Positions 63,888-64,000 of a stretch of DNA of 64,000 nucleotides are shown here, one piece after another. The DNA is taken from positions 1 through 64,000 of the forward strand of contig JACCGJ010000221.1 in assembly GCA_013407085.1 (NCBI GenBank), read 5' to 3'. A program made the position numbers and the translations under genes. The number at the start of each line of letters is the position of its first letter. Position 1 is the stretch's first letter. The DNA comes from Atriophallophorus winterbourni (lineage: Eukaryota; Platyhelminthes; Trematoda; Plagiorchiida; Microphallidae). Under the pieces are notes generated by a model. That model ran no database searches, was not told the DNA's origin, and worked only from the letters and a program-made list of their open reading frames with translations.

Positions 63888-64000
63888 TCAATAAATATAT
63901 ACAAAATATTGAGGCACTAGGAAGATTGACGGTTTTGCAGTCGTCACAAGAATTGACCGAGCCATAAAATATTAGGGTATCATTTTAAACTAAATCCAGG

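Larger units (their letters stand above)
60489..64000. repeat. Second copy of the 39.4-42.8 kb segment (copy 2)
   Basis: Begins at the gap edge with the base matching 39363 and continues to the window end (matching 42788), same orientation. Differences are scattered substitutions, an 11-nt segment near 61420-61440, a 75-nt segment at 62648-62722 and a few single-base gaps. Coding exons are preserved in full. Confidence 0.95.

Overview
This window looks like a eukaryotic, metazoan scaffold, most probably from a flatworm and specifically a trematode (fluke). The case rests on several things seen together: spliced genes with GT-AG introns, one of them only 31 nt long; dense retrotransposon remains of the kinds that dominate fluke genomes (CR1-like and RTE/SR2-like non-LTR elements, a Ty3/Gypsy element, and a Penelope-like element with a GIY-YIG endonuclease); and hammerhead ribozymes inside repeats. 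The species cannot be named from the sequence. The DNA is AT-rich and roughly half of it is recognisable or suspected mobile-element remains.

Three host genes can be read with confidence. (1) EIF5A on the + strand at 17209-17704, complete, with one 31-nt micro-intron and an intact hypusine-site loop. (2) A WSB1/WSB2-like gene (WD40 repeats plus SOCS box) on the + strand; its last five coding exons lie between 21640 and 27215 and their splice phases join perfectly, while the 5' exons were not found. (3) A PA-PLA1/DDHD phospholipase (SEC23IP/DDHD2 family) on the - strand; ten phase-compatible exons between 44834 and 29782 encode a Pro/Ser/Thr-rich part, a WWE domain, a lipase GHSLG motif and the DDHD domain with its conserved C-terminus. 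Genes 2 and 3 converge, with about 2.6 kb between their stop codons. A fourth, unrecognised + strand gene contributes two phase-compatible exons (54488-54979 and 56780-57340). A possible small + strand gene sits inside a DDHD intron (41237-41708).

Layout: 1-3.3 kb CR1-like element (-); 3.8-5 kb RTE-like fragment (+); 5.1-7.2 kb Gypsy pol (+), inactive; 7.9-8.8 kb RTE-like fragment (-); 9.3-11.5 kb CR1-like element (-); 11.8-16.8 kb degraded CR1-like pieces; 17.2 kb EIF5A; 18.2-21.3 kb RTE and SR2-like elements; 21.6-27.2 kb WSB-like gene; 27.2-29.8 kb copies of a SINE-like repeat; 29.8-44.8 kb DDHD gene with ribozymes and repeats in its introns; 45-50.3 kb degraded CR1-like and Gypsy gag/protease remains; 51.5-53.6 kb Penelope-like element (-); 54.5-57.3 kb unknown gene; 58.2-59.5 kb CR1-like RT (-); 59489-60488 a 1000-N gap; 60489-64000 a second, nearly identical copy of 39363-42788, part of the DDHD gene.

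The most interesting signals are two well-formed type-I-like hammerhead ribozyme candidates (33537-33581 and 30326-30368, both - strand). Both lie in introns of the DDHD gene in the sense direction, and decayed relatives lie nearby. A second is a recurrent ~190-bp SINE-like repeat built from four conserved hairpins; where it lies inside a host-gene intron it is mostly in the sense orientation. A third is the partial duplication of the DDHD gene beside the assembly gap, which may be a haplotig misjoin.
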